Of a stretch of DNA of 64,000 bases, positions 16,349-24,731 are shown in pieces; position 1 is the first letter of the stretch; the number at the start of each line of letters is the position of its first letter. Source of the DNA: Woodsholea maritima DSM 17123 (GTDB lineage Bacteria; Pseudomonadota; Alphaproteobacteria; Caulobacterales; Maricaulaceae); assembly GCF_000382325.1 (NCBI RefSeq), contig NZ_KB908056.1:335722-399721 (forward strand), read 5' to 3'. A program made the translations under genes and the position numbers. A model generated the notes under the pieces. It did no database searches. It was not told the DNA's origin and worked only from the letters and a program-made list of their open reading frames with translations.

Positions 16349-17356
16349 CTAAACATCATTCTCCAGAACAATACGGTAATGGGCCTTGCCCTGACGCAAG
16401 CGCTCAAAAGCCGCGTTGATCTCAGACATTTTCATCACCTCCACCTTAGGTCGGATCTGGTGACGGGCACAAAACTCCAACATCGTGGCTAACACAGACG
16501 GTGAACTGACGGGCGAGCCTGATATCGCGCGTTGTTGATCAATCAATTGACCGGCATGGGCCGGGATCGGCTCTAACGGCACGCCAACACAATGCAAGCG
16601 GCCCTTCGCGCGCAGGGTTTCCATATAAAGCGGCCAGTTAAGACTGACATTGACGGTCGAAAGGATAAGGTCAAACCGACCCTTCTCGGCTTTGATGGCC
16701 GCTTCATCCCGGCTATTGACCACGCGGTGTGCGCCAAAAGCCATGGCCTCTTCGCCCTTATCGGCTGAAGAAGTGAAGGCCGTCACCTCACACCCCCATG
16801 CGCGCGCAAACATCAAGGCCATATGGCCCAGCCCACCAATACCCACAACGCCGACCCGATCAGTGGGCTTGATGTCACAGGCCATAAAGGGCGTGAACAC
16901 CGTGGCCCCGCCACAAAACAAAGGCCCCGCACTTTGGGTGTCGATCCCCTCAGGCAATGGTACGGCCCACAAGCTTTTTACCCGCACCCGATCGGCGAAC
17001 CCGCCATGGCGGCCCATGATAATGCCTTGGCGGTCCCCACACAGATTATGATCACCGCTTATGCAAGGATGGCAATGGCCACAGCTATGGGCATACCAGC
17101 CCACCCCCACTTTTTGGCCCGGTTTAAGATGGCTCACCCGATCGCCGGTCTCAACAATTGTACCGATAACTTCATGACCTGGGACAAAGGGAAATTGTAC
17201 CCGGCCCCATTCCCCATCCAGCAAGGACAAATCCGAATGGCAAAGCCCACAGCTTTCCACTTTGATTTCAACCTCTTCAGCCCCAATCTCACCGGGATCA
17301 TAGCTATAGGGTTGAAATTGACCTTGGCTTTCAAAGGCCGCATAGGCGTGAAACAT
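16349..17356 (-). CDS. Zinc-dependent NAD(P) alcohol dehydrogenase (CAD-like)
   Basis: A 335-residue medium-chain dehydrogenase. The catalytic-zinc region is CGLCHSDLSLLDGEWG and GHEVIGTI; the structural zinc site is CGHCHPCISGDHNLC. The Rossmann motif is GVVGIGGLGHMA, followed by AFTSS, which suggests NADP preference. The order matches the cinnamyl-alcohol dehydrogenase/YahK branch acting on aldehydes. The start at 17356 has GGGAG upstream; a longer frame to 17416 would add a hydrophobic stretch with no ribosome site. It is monocistronic and divergent from the MATE gene. Confidence 0.88.
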   Translation of the reverse strand: MFHAYAAFESQGQFQPYSYDPGEIGAEEVEIKVESCGLCHSDLSLLDGEWGRVQFPFVPGHEVIGTIVETGDRVSHLKPGQKVGVGWYAHSCGHCHPCISGDHNLCGDRQGIIMGRHGGFADRVRVKSLWAVPLPEGIDTQSAGPLFCGGATVFTPFMACDIKPTDRVGVVGIGGLGHMALMFARAWGCEVTAFTSSADKGEEAMAFGAHRVVNSRDEAAIKAEKGRFDLILSTVNVSLNWPLYMETLRAKGRLHCVGVPLEPIPAHAGQLIDQQRAISGSPVSSPSVLATMLEFCARHQIRPKVEVMKMSEINAAFERLRQGKAHYRIVLENDV

Positions 17357-17442
17357 GGCGCGCTCCCAAAATTGTATCAGTGGGTCAAACAGTAAGATAC
17401 AGATCCCCACTTGCAAGAGAAGACGGAGGCAGGCTAGCTGAA

Positions 17443-18795
17443 ATGATGGCTTTATCCCTCACCAAGCGCGCCGATGTTTTCCTGCTGGCCGTGCCGATCA
17501 TCGCGGCGAATATCGCCAGCCCTCTGGTGGGCTGGGTGGACACGGCTGTTATTGGCCAAATTGGCGATGCCGCCGATCTGGCCGCGCTGGCGCTCGGCAC
17601 ACTGATTTTCAATGCGCTCTACTGGTCCTTTGGCTTTTTACGGATGAGCGCCACAGCCCTGACCGCCCAAGCCCTAGGCCGTGAAGATAAAGCCGCCCTA
17701 CCCCTTCATCTCTGGCGCGGCATGGGGATCGGGTTCACAGTCGGCTTGAGCTTTATTGTGTTCAGCCCCCTGATTATGCCTCTGGCCTTGATGGCTTTCT
17801 CAACAAGTCCCGCGCTCAACGATCTTACAAGTACTTACGTCTTTTCGCGCATCTGGGGGGCACCCGCGGCGCTGGCCGGAATGGCCGTGCAGGGCTGGCT
17901 GATCGGCATGGGCCGCACGCGCATGGTCTTCATCATTCAGCTGGTCTTGAACCTGGTGAATGGTGCCTTCTCGATCCTTTTTGTGCGCGTTTTTGAGGGG
18001 GGCCTGGGCGGGGTTGCCGCGGCCAGCGCCCTGGCGCAAATCGCCGCCCTGGCCGTCGCACTTTATGGCGTGCGTGATTATTTGCGCCTGGATCTCAAAG
18101 CCCTTTGGACGCGCTTGATCGAACGGGCCGGACTTCGCGCTTATTTCGGGCTCAACCGCGATATTTTCCTGCGCACCCTCGCCCTCTTGGCCGGGTTTTA
18201 TTGGTTCAATGAAGCCTCCCTGCGCGCAGGCACTGAAGTCCTGGCAGGCAATGCGATTTTATTGCAATTCATCACCCTCGCCGCGATGTTTCTCGACGCC
18301 TTTGCCTATCTCACCGAAAGCGCGGTCGGGCGCGCGCTCGGCCGCGGGTCGCGCCAGGATTTCCTGCGCATGCTCTACCTCACCAGTGAACAAGCCCTAG
18401 GGTTTGCCTTGGCGTTAAGCGCCCTCTTCTTCCTGGCCGGGCCTGAGATCATTGACTTTCTGGCCAAGGATGAAACCGCGCGCGCGGCCGCCAAAACCTA
18501 TTTGCCGTATTGTGCCCTCGTGCCGCTCATCGGCCTCGCCAGTTGGCAGCTGGATGGGGTAATGATCGGGGCAACGCGCGGCGCGCTGATGCGTAATGCC
18601 ATGATCGCGGCCTTTATCCTTTATCTGGCGCTTGATGCGATACTGCGCCCGCTGTGGGGCGGGCATGGACTTTGGCTGGCCTTTTTAGGCTATTATATCG
18701 CGCGCGCGGGGACGTTAATGCTCGGCTGGAAAGGCCTGATGGCGCAATTTCACGCCCCGGCCTCGACCCCTACCGCATCTGCGATCGACGCATAG
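17443..18795 (+). CDS. MATE family efflux transporter (DinF-like)
   Basis: A 450-residue, 12-helix multidrug and toxin extrusion protein. The N-terminal half starts VFLLAVPIIAANIASPLVGWVDTAVIG and contains the DinF-branch pattern FLRMSATALTAQALGRED. The second half repeats the motif around FLDAFAYLTESAVGRALG. Members export cationic or aromatic compounds against Na+ or H+. The ATG at 17443 follows GGAGGCAGG at rather long spacing; an earlier in-frame start at 17380 lacks a ribosome site. Its last 46 bases overlap the convergent pyrD gene. Confidence 0.88.
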   Translation: MMALSLTKRADVFLLAVPIIAANIASPLVGWVDTAVIGQIGDAADLAALALGTLIFNALYWSFGFLRMSATALTAQALGREDKAALPLHLWRGMGIGFTVGLSFIVFSPLIMPLALMAFSTSPALNDLTSTYVFSRIWGAPAALAGMAVQGWLIGMGRTRMVFIIQLVLNLVNGAFSILFVRVFEGGLGGVAAASALAQIAALAVALYGVRDYLRLDLKALWTRLIERAGLRAYFGLNRDIFLRTLALLAGFYWFNEASLRAGTEVLAGNAILLQFITLAAMFLDAFAYLTESAVGRALGRGSRQDFLRMLYLTSEQALGFALALSALFFLAGPEIIDFLAKDETARAAAKTYLPYCALVPLIGLASWQLDGVMIGATRGALMRNAMIAAFILYLALDAILRPLWGGHGLWLAFLGYYIARAGTLMLGWKGLMAQFHAPASTPTASAIDA

Positions 18796-19793
18796 CCCTC
18801 GGCTTTTACCAAATCCAGCAAGCCATCGCGCACGCGCTGAACCAGACCCGGACCTTCATAGACCATGGCCGAATAAAACTGCACCACATTGGCCCCGGCT
18901 TTGATCTTGGTAAAGGCGGTCTCAGCGCTGGAAATCCCACCCACGCCCATGATCGGTAAAGCGGGTCCAGCCGCGCGGCGGAAGGCCTTTAACAAGGCCG
19001 TCGAAGGCTCAAACAAAGGCGCACCTGACAGTCCGCCCGCCTCGCTGGCCTGCGCATCTTTCAAGCTTTCAGGGCGTGCCAACGTGGTGTTGGAGACAAC
19101 CAAACCAGAAAGATTATGGGCGCGAACCGCCTCTAAAATCGGCTCAATCGCGCTGTCATCCAAATCGGGCGCGATTTTCAAGAAGACCGGCTCCGCGCCG
19201 CGCGCATCATTGACCTTTTCTAAGAGGGCATGAAGGCTCGCCTCATCTTGCAGCCCGCGAAGGCCGGGCGTATTGGGCGAGGAAATATTGACCGTAAAAA
19301 AGCTGGCCAATCCCGACAAGGTTTCCAGCAAGGCGACATAATCGGCGATGCGATCAGCAGAATCCTTATTGGCCCCCAGATTGATCCCGACCACGCCGGG
19401 CTTACCCTTGCGCGCTTCCAAACGTCGCGCCAAAGCCTCAACGCCTTGATTGTTAAAGCCCATGCGATTGATGACGGCTTTATCCGCGCTCAGGCGAAAA
19501 ACGCGTGGTTTTGGATTGCCCGCTTGCGGGCGCGGGGTCACCGCACCCAATTCAACAAAGGCAAATCCACAATTAAGCAGAGCGTCCGGCGCTTCACCAT
19601 TTTTATCAAATCCGGCCGCCAACCCTACAGGATGGTCTAAAGCGAGACCCGCAAAATGGGTCTTCAATTCAGGGGCATTCAACGCCGGAACCTGCGGGCC
19701 AAAGCCCATTTTCAAACCCGTCAGCGCCAAGCCATGGGCCGTTTCCGCCGGGAAAACATGCATGAAACGGGTCATCGTATCGTGAAGGCTCAT
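18750..19793 (-). CDS. pyrD: Dihydroorotate dehydrogenase (quinone), class 2
   Basis: A 347-residue flavoenzyme of pyrimidine synthesis that oxidises dihydroorotate to orotate and passes electrons to quinone at the inner membrane. The N-terminal amphipathic region (residues 1-30, AHGLAL) is the class 2 membrane extension. FMN and substrate motifs follow: GLAAGFDKNG (57-66), NRMGFNNQG, VNISSPNTPGLRGLQ, KIAPDL, VSNTT and GVGGISS. The length agrees with E. coli PyrD (336). It is immediately downstream of a DUF952 gene. Confidence 0.95.
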   Translation of the reverse strand: MSLHDTMTRFMHVFPAETAHGLALTGLKMGFGPQVPALNAPELKTHFAGLALDHPVGLAAGFDKNGEAPDALLNCGFAFVELGAVTPRPQAGNPKPRVFRLSADKAVINRMGFNNQGVEALARRLEARKGKPGVVGINLGANKDSADRIADYVALLETLSGLASFFTVNISSPNTPGLRGLQDEASLHALLEKVNDARGAEPVFLKIAPDLDDSAIEPILEAVRAHNLSGLVVSNTTLARPESLKDAQASEAGGLSGAPLFEPSTALLKAFRRAAGPALPIMGVGGISSAETAFTKIKAGANVVQFYSAMVYEGPGLVQRVRDGLLDLVKAEGYASIADAVGVEAGA

Positions 19794-19798
19794 GAGGC

Positions 19799-20179
19799 TT
19801 ATAATCCCTGCTCTAAATCACTCGGCAACACCCAATCCCCCTCGTCATTGCGCCGGATCAAGCGCACGCTTTCAATCGCGCTGAAGGGTAAGGGGCCATA
19901 AAGATGAGGAAATAGCGCACCGCCGCGCGATTTTTCCCACTTCAGACGATCATTGACTGACGCAACACGGATCTTGGCCAGGGCCAAGCGCTCAACACCG
20001 TCAAAATGAAGGCTCAATGTGTCTTCCAATTGCTCACGTCGCGAACAATGGATGTAGCCATCGCGATCATCAAGCGCCTCGCCCGCGAATGCACCCGATA
20101 GCGAGGCTTGCGCCATCGCCTCAGGGGCGGCAAGGCGGTAAATATAAACATCTTGGGGAAGGGTCTGGGTTTTGCTCAT
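19799..20179 (-). CDS. DUF952 domain protein
   Basis: A 126-residue cytoplasmic protein. The pattern IYRLAAPEAM, then DRDGYIHCSRREQLEDTL (about 46-63), then FPHLYGPLPFSAI and a C-terminal VRLIRRNDEGDWVLP match DUF952, a small family with an ADP-ribosyltransferase-like fold and unknown activity. The chosen ATG gives normal family length; in-frame starts further up to 20254 are possible. It lies 5 bases upstream of pyrD, a pairing often seen in alphaproteobacteria, so the two are probably one operon. Confidence 0.82.
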   Translation of the reverse strand: MSKTQTLPQDVYIYRLAAPEAMAQASLSGAFAGEALDDRDGYIHCSRREQLEDTLSLHFDGVERLALAKIRVASVNDRLKWEKSRGGALFPHLYGPLPFSAIESVRLIRRNDEGDWVLPSDLEQGL

Positions 20180-20266
20180 AGCTTGGGCCATAGCCCGCAG
20201 CGCAGCCGAATGCAAGCATTTGAACAGGCGTGTAAGAGGACGTGCCTCCCACACGCGTCAATACAT

Positions 20267-20500
20267 TTAGACGTCACAACTTCCAAAGCTAAGACGTTCC
20301 GAATATCGCGTATAATCACCCCAGCTGCTGAAACCTGCAAAGCAGTCATACTCAACTTCGCCCACTAATAGCTGATGGTCTTTATCGGCATAATAGCGAA
20401 TGATAAAAAGCTCCTTAGGAACCCTTGTCACAATCGCCGCACCGCCGACCAAAGCAGACACCAAAAATACACTCAGAACAAAGACTTTAGAGAGTGTCAT
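20267..20500 (-). CDS. Small exported two-Cys protein, paralog 1 (DUF6289-like)
   Basis: A 77-residue protein with a hydrophobic signal or anchor (about 5-25) and a short mature part. The core shared with three neighbours is aromatic-x-aromatic, YYA, seven residues, VG, five residues, C, then WGDYTRY and a final C (FGSC). It resembles small exported proteins grouped as DUF6289, an assignment from memory. No strong ribosome site precedes the ATG. The preceding paralog's terminator separates it from that gene. Function unknown; the two cysteines could form a disulfide after export. Confidence 0.62.
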   Translation of the reverse strand: MTLSKVFVLSVFLVSALVGGAAIVTRVPKELFIIRYYADKDHQLLVGEVEYDCFAGFSSWGDYTRYSERLSFGSCDV

Positions 20501-20551
20501 GATTAGTCTGTCTCACATTTTGATATTTTTATGATCGCAAACGCACAATTG

Positions 20552-20583
20552 AAAAGCGCCAGATGAGAAACCCATCTGGCGCT
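20552..20583 (-). terminator. Terminator after exported-protein paralog 2
   Basis: Perfect 11-bp stem AGCGCCAGATG / CATCTGGCGCT with a 7-base loop. Read on the minus strand it is followed by TTTT. It begins just past the stop of the gene at 20589. Confidence 0.85.
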
Positions 20584-20588
20584 TGGAC

Positions 20589-20819
20589 TTAACAAGGCCC
20601 GTAAGAAATCCGGGTTCGGTAGGATGTACGCTCCCCCCACGAATAGAAGCGAGAGCCACAGTAATATTCCAGACCGCCCACAACATTGGTTTTGGACGGG
20701 TTGGAGAAATAAATCACTTCAAAGGCTTCATTGGGCAGAGCGACAACAGCGGTTGCAGCGGCGCTAGCCAGCAATCCTGCTGAACACAAAGCAAGTGTAA
20801 TCTTTTTAGAGATCTTCAT
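20589..20819 (-). CDS. Small exported two-Cys protein, paralog 2 (DUF6289-like)
   Basis: A 76-residue protein with a Sec-type signal peptide (about 1-24, rich in Ala) and a mature segment of the shared family: FEVIYFSN, VVGGLEYYCG, FYSWGERTSYRTR and a terminal GPC. It ends exactly on the second conserved cysteine. Only 12 bases separate it from the stop of paralog 3, and its ribosome site is weak, so it is probably translated by coupling within a two-gene operon. An in-frame GTG at 20828 is possible. Function unknown. Confidence 0.68.
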   Translation of the reverse strand: MKISKKITLALCSAGLLASAAATAVVALPNEAFEVIYFSNPSKTNVVGGLEYYCGSRFYSWGERTSYRTRISYGPC

Positions 20820-20831
20820 AACGTGCACCGC

Positions 20832-21104
20832 TTAGTAGTAACCACCACCATTTTGATCACACCAACCCACGACATAGCGGGTTGAATAAGAGGTTTGCTG
20901 CCCCCAAACTTGGGTCCAAACGTGACCTGATGAACAACGGTCTACACCGTAGCCGACTTCAGTTGTTTTAGCGCTGTTGGAATAGTAGGTATATTCCCAC
21001 ATTTTGGAACTGAACAAAGCAAAGGCTGAAGCAGATACTGAAACAGCACCCAGAGTAGCGGCTAGAATTGCGAATACGGCTGTTTTTTTCTTGATTGAAA
21101 ACAT
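20832..21104 (-). CDS. Small exported two-Cys protein, paralog 3 (DUF6289-like)
   Basis: A 90-residue protein with a signal peptide (about 1-28, ending ASAFA). The mature part follows the family pattern: WEYTYYSNSAKTTEVG, DRCSSG, a 3-4 residue insertion, VWGQQTSYSTR, GWC, and an added Gly/Tyr tail. The ATG at 21104 is preceded by an exceptionally good GGGAGGAGAG site, which rejects the longer frame to 21152. It is probably the first gene of an operon with paralog 2 and strongly expressed at the translation level. Function unknown. Confidence 0.7.
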   Translation of the reverse strand: MFSIKKKTAVFAILAATLGAVSVSASAFALFSSKMWEYTYYSNSAKTTEVGYGVDRCSSGHVWTQVWGQQTSYSTRYVVGWCDQNGGGYY

Positions 21105-21254
21105 GATGTTTTCTCTCCTCCCTTTATGGTTAACGGAGAAAAAATATCTCACGGTGAGAGAAAAATCACGCTCGAATTCAATGAATTTGATAAATTATAT
21201 TGTATGAACTGAAACAGGCATCTAAGTGTTCACCCCACCATTTAGCGAGAGAAT

Positions 21255-21272
21255 GAGGGGCCGTCGCCCCTC
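21255..21272 (-). terminator. Hairpin after exported-protein paralog 4
   Basis: Perfect 7-bp stem GAGGGGC / GCCCCTC with a 4-base loop, 6 bases past the stop of the gene at 21278. It lacks a T tract, so termination efficiency is uncertain. Confidence 0.5.
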
Positions 21273-21277
21273 ACCCG

Positions 21278-21511
21278 TTAAAAACCATCACAGTCCTGCG
21301 TTAAGTCGACATACTCATAATATGGCGTTCTTGAACCATTGAAGTAAAAACGCCCATCGCACAGAACCGCTTCTTCACCAACACGCGTCACCATTTCCGG
21401 CCCCGAGTAGTAAGTAATTGAGTAGTATTGACTCACCGCATGTGCAGCATATGTACCGACAACAGCAATCAAGCTCACGGCTAAGCCAATTTTAAGTCCT
21501 AAGCTTTTCAT
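21278..21511 (-). CDS. Small exported two-Cys protein, paralog 4 (DUF6289-like)
   Basis: A 77-residue protein with a signal peptide (about 1-25, ending AAHAV). The core is YYSITYYSGPEMVTRVG, LCDGRFYF, a Gly-containing turn, TPYYEY and a final QDC. It lacks the Trp of the WG pair found in the other three (FNG instead). The ATG follows GAGGGAT. It is flanked by hairpins on both sides and so is a separate transcript. It is the most diverged member of the four-gene family. Confidence 0.66.
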   Translation of the reverse strand: MKSLGLKIGLAVSLIAVVGTYAAHAVSQYYSITYYSGPEMVTRVGEEAVLCDGRFYFNGSRTPYYEYVDLTQDCDGF

Positions 21512-21560
21512 AGTTTATCCCTCACGGTGATGAATAACATGTTTAAGGATTTAGAAGCAT

Positions 21561-21599
21561 CCTATTGGGGGATTTTTTCAAATAAAATCCCCCAATAGG
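21561..21599 (-). terminator. Terminator of the ICMT-like methyltransferase gene
   Basis: Perfect 16-bp inverted repeat CCTATTGGGGGATTTT / AAAATCCCCCAATAGG with a 7-base loop, directly adjacent to the stop codon at 21600. The A/T pairs at the loop side supply a T run within the stem on either strand. Confidence 0.82.
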
Positions 21600-22037
21600 T
21601 TATACCCAGCGCCGTACACGCTGACAATAGGCGCGATACTCATCGCCAAAAGTGGCGCGCATATACGCCTCCTCATAAGTGATCCAGGTGAAATTCATCA
21701 CCAGACCAAACACGACAACAGGGATCAAGGCCCCGGCTGAGCCCAGGAAAAGCCACGCCCCGAGCAAGGCCAAAAGAAAGCCCAAATACATGGGATTACG
21801 AGAGTATTTGTAAACGCCATCATGAATGAAGCGCGTTGGGGCTTTATGGCTTCGCACATTCGCGCCGTGGCGACGAAAGCGCCCCGCCTGACCCATCGTC
21901 AGCACCAAGCCGATCATGATCAGTGCCAGCCCCACCCAGCGATAAGGCCCCGAGACCCATTTCGCGAGGGGCCAAAACTTATGAATAATCACCATGGCCA
22001 TCAGAGCTTCAAAAAAAAGGATCGGAGGAAGAAACAT
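21600..22037 (-). CDS. ICMT-like membrane methyltransferase
   Basis: A 145-residue membrane protein of the isoprenylcysteine O-methyltransferase/phospholipid methyltransferase group. Four hydrophobic segments are followed by the conserved C-terminal cofactor region: GVYKYSRNPMYLGFLLALLG, then EEAYMRATFGDEYRAYCQRV. Members use S-adenosylmethionine; in bacteria the substrate is usually unknown. The ATG at 22037 is preferred over GTG at 22058. It is downstream of a MarR gene, and a palindrome matching one upstream of that regulator lies 25 bases before its start, so it is a likely MarR target. Confidence 0.8.
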   Translation of the reverse strand: MFLPPILFFEALMAMVIIHKFWPLAKWVSGPYRWVGLALIMIGLVLTMGQAGRFRRHGANVRSHKAPTRFIHDGVYKYSRNPMYLGFLLALLGAWLFLGSAGALIPVVVFGLVMNFTWITYEEAYMRATFGDEYRAYCQRVRRWV

Positions 22038-22061
22038 AACAACCACATCACACTCCACTTT

Positions 22062-22076
22062 GTTAAGCGGCTAAAC
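22062..22076. promoter_or_regulatory. Palindromic site in front of the ICMT-like gene (probable MarR operator)
   Basis: GTTAAGCGGCTAAAC lies between the MarR stop and the methyltransferase start. Read on the other strand it differs at one central base from the site in front of marR at 22624-22638 (GTTTAGCAGCTTAAC), once that site is reverse-complemented. Half sites are GTTAAGC and GCTAAAC. Confidence 0.5.
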
Positions 22077-22102
22077 TTAATAAGCAAATAAAAAGCGAAG
22101 GC

Positions 22103-22600
22103 CTACTTCGCTTTCTCATGCGCCTCACTGTCAGCGAAATGCGCGATGATCTCGCCCATCTCTGCCATAACCTTCAGGGCCTGATCGAGGCGCACCTCCA
22201 TATCCGGCCCATAATAGTCCCTAAAGGTCTGATACATCGCCCTATGGAACGCCTTATGGGCCGCAACCCCTTTTTCGCCCAAAGCGCTTAAGACCAGGAC
22301 AATCTCCTTACTATTACGTCCTGCCTGGCGCGTAATCAGACCTTTATCCTCTAACCGGCGCGCCATTTGCGACATCGCCCCGCGTGTCACGCCCATGCGT
22401 TCGGCCAAATCCTTCATAATCGCGCCCTGACTATCGCCAATGGCCTGAAGGGTATGGATTTCCGCACGATGTAGAACAACGCCGGTATTGAAGGTGCGGG
22501 GAGCCTGGTCAATCTCTTGCGCCCTCATCATGACATGGTGGAACAGCTCAACCAATTGGTCGACCTTGTTCGCGTCATGATGACAGCCCTTAAAACTCAC
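22103..22600 (-). CDS. MarR family transcriptional regulator
   Basis: A 165-residue winged-helix regulator. The helix-turn-helix is AIMKDLAERMGVTRGAMSQMARRLEDKGLI (about residues 79-108), followed by the wing (RQAGRNSKEIVLVLSALGEKG). Long N- and C-terminal helices form the dimer interface. The GTG at 22600 has GGGAG 5 bases before it; GTG at 22618 is also open. The ICMT-like gene follows in the same direction. Matching palindromes lie before both genes, suggesting autoregulation and control of the methyltransferase. The ligand is unknown. Confidence 0.85.
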   Translation of the reverse strand: MSFKGCHHDANKVDQLVELFHHVMMRAQEIDQAPRTFNTGVVLHRAEIHTLQAIGDSQGAIMKDLAERMGVTRGAMSQMARRLEDKGLITRQAGRNSKEIVLVLSALGEKGVAAHKAFHRAMYQTFRDYYGPDMEVRLDQALKVMAEMGEIIAHFADSEAHEKAK

Positions 22601-22623
22601 GCGCACTCCCTGCGACACAGATT

Positions 22624-22638
22624 GTTTAGCAGCTTAAC
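22624..22638. promoter_or_regulatory. Palindromic site in front of marR (probable autoregulatory operator)
   Basis: GTTTAGCAGCTTAAC lies between the lysK stop (22670) and the marR start. It is the reverse complement of the site at 22062-22076 except for the central base. The spacing is right for blocking a marR promoter in this gap. Confidence 0.5.
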
Positions 22639-22669
22639 ACGCTCTCTTCAAGCACAAAATGAGCCCCCC

Positions 22670-24256
22670 TTAGGAGAGCTCACCGCGCAGACCCTTTTCA
22701 ATCAGGCCAATCGTCTCTGGCACGCCATAAATGGCAGCAAAACCCCCAAAGCGCGGGCCTTGGGATTGCCCCAGCAGCACCTCATACAGCGCCTTGAACC
22801 AGTCGCGCAGCTGTTCGATACCAGCGTCTTTACCGGCGGCAAAAACCTCGGTCTGGATCACTTCGGCATCGGTCTCCCCCGGATCGAGCGCCTTAAGGCG
22901 CGCCACCAAGCCTTCCATGGCTTGGCGCTCTTGATCCGTAGGCGCACGATAGACTTTGGTCGGTTTGACGAAGTCTTCGTAATAGGCAATCGCATAACCC
23001 GCCAAACGGTCGAGGAAAGGATCACTTTGTGGGCTCGCTTCTGGGGCATAGCGTGAAATAAAGGCCCACAGCGCCGCCTTGGTTTCGACATTGGCCGCAG
23101 AGACCAAGTTCAACAGCAAGGCATAGGTGATGTCTGAGCCTGGCTGTGGCGGATTACCATCATGGATGTGCCAGACCGGATTTTCGATCTGCTGTTTACG
23201 CTCCTGCGTGGGATAGGCCGCCAAATGCTGGCGATACTCATCCACCGCCTTGGGGATCACATCAAAATAGAGCCGCTTGGCCGTACGCGGTTTTTGGAAC
23301 ATGTAAAGCGCCAGGCTTTCTTGCGGGGCATAGCGCAGCCATTCTTCCACCGCCAAGCCATTGCCCTTAGACTTGGAGATCTTTTCACCCTGATCATCCA
23401 AAAACAGCTCATAGACATATTGCACAGGCTGTTCACGGCCTAAAATCCGGCAGATTTTTGAGTAAACCGGGGCATTAGACTGGTGGTCCTTGCCAAACAT
23501 TTCAAAGTCCACACCCAGCGCAGCCCAGCGCATGCCAAAATCTGGCTTCCATTGCAGCTTAGTGCGCCCGCCGGTCACCGGCATGGTGATATCTGTCCCG
23601 TCCTCATCCTCAAAGGTGATCGTGCCAGCCTTGGCATCAATCGCCTTCATCGGCACATATAAAACCCGGCCCGTGGTGGGAGAGATCGGCAGGAAAGGCG
23701 AATAGGTCGCCTGACGCTCCGCGCCCAAAGTCGGCAACATCACCGCCATAATATCGTCGAACTTCTCCAAGGCATGCAGCAAGGCCTCATCAAACGCGCC
23801 GGAGCGATATTCATGGGTCGCAGAGCGGAATTCATACTCAAAGCCGAAGCTATCCAAGAAAGAGCGCAAACGCGCATTATTATGCTGAGCAAAGCCCTCA
23901 TGAGTGCCGAAGGGGTCGGGCACATCGCTTAACGGCTTGTGCAGATGCTCGGCCAACATCTCTTGATTGGGCAAATTGGTCGGCACTTTACGCATGCCAT
24001 CCATATCATCAGAAAAAGCGATCAGCTTGGTTGGATATTTATCCTCACACAATTCGCGAAAGGCATGGCGCACCATCGAGGTGCGCGCCACCTCCCCAAA
24101 CGTGCCGATATGAGGAAGGCCAGAAGGGCCATACCCCGTTTCAAACAGGACGTAATCACCCTTCATGCCCTGCTTCTCCACCCGTTTGAGCAAGAGGCGG
24201 GCCTGTTCAAAGGTCCAGGCCTTAGCCGTTTGGGCGAGCGCAGAAAGATCACTCAT
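22670..24256 (-). CDS. lysK: Lysyl-tRNA synthetase, class I
   Basis: A 528-residue class I enzyme that charges tRNA-Lys. The HIGH-type motif is [15 protein letters not shown] (about 44-58) and the KMSKS-type motif is KISKSKG (about 290-296), followed by the class I LysRS helical C-terminal domain. Class I LysRS replaces the common class II enzyme in most alphaproteobacteria and in many archaea, so this is the expected housekeeping form. It may share a transcript with the downstream marR gene, 51-69 bases away. Confidence 0.94.
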   Translation of the reverse strand: MSDLSALAQTAKAWTFEQARLLLKRVEKQGMKGDYVLFETGYGPSGLPHIGTFGEVARTSMVRHAFRELCEDKYPTKLIAFSDDMDGMRKVPTNLPNQEMLAEHLHKPLSDVPDPFGTHEGFAQHNNARLRSFLDSFGFEYEFRSATHEYRSGAFDEALLHALEKFDDIMAVMLPTLGAERQATYSPFLPISPTTGRVLYVPMKAIDAKAGTITFEDEDGTDITMPVTGGRTKLQWKPDFGMRWAALGVDFEMFGKDHQSNAPVYSKICRILGREQPVQYVYELFLDDQGEKISKSKGNGLAVEEWLRYAPQESLALYMFQKPRTAKRLYFDVIPKAVDEYRQHLAAYPTQERKQQIENPVWHIHDGNPPQPGSDITYALLLNLVSAANVETKAALWAFISRYAPEASPQSDPFLDRLAGYAIAYYEDFVKPTKVYRAPTDQERQAMEGLVARLKALDPGETDAEVIQTEVFAAGKDAGIEQLRDWFKALYEVLLGQSQGPRFGGFAAIYGVPETIGLIEKGLRGELS

Positions 24257-24459
24257 GATGATTACCGTCCTTTTGACAACAATAATAGAAGCTCAAGCGA
24301 GTAGCCCTTTTGTTGCAGACGCGTCAATACAGACTGGCAACCCCAAGACGGTTTAGCCCAAGGTCGTTAGCCCCAAAAACACAACAAACATCCAATCCAG
24401 GGCGGACATCACCCATGTGCACAGAACATCAAGCATAACACAACCCCGTGCCTATCGCG

Positions 24460-24714
24460 CTAAGCGTCTTTAACGTGAGCGGAAAAGAGACGTTGAAACA
24501 AGACTTTGCGCTTTGCAAAAATCGTCCAGCCGCCAATGACGGCCCCTGTCCACATCGCCAGTTCTGTTAAAAGCCCGACCGTCAGCCCCAAGGCCAGAAG
24601 CTGAGGCTTAGACAGATCAAGCAGGGTGATCGCTACGCCAAGGGCAATCCAACTCAGACCCGCCAACACCAATACACTCAACAATGCACTCTTACGAAAT
24701 TGGGCTTTAGTCAT
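24460..24714 (-). CDS. Small two-helix membrane protein
   Basis: An 84-residue protein with two membrane helices (about 10-31 and 38-62) and a basic C-terminus (FAKRKVLFQRLF). I do not recognise the family. The ATG at 24714 follows TTGGAGGAAG, an excellent ribosome site. The gene is preceded by a consensus-like promoter lying inside a long palindrome at 24732-24770, so it is probably tightly regulated. About 200 bases downstream (24257-24459) hold no gene or clear signal that I can see. Confidence 0.65.
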   Translation of the reverse strand: MTKAQFRKSALLSVLVLAGLSWIALGVAITLLDLSKPQLLALGLTVGLLTELAMWTGAVIGGWTIFAKRKVLFQRLFSAHVKDA

Positions 24715-24731
24715 GACTTCCTCCAAGATTT

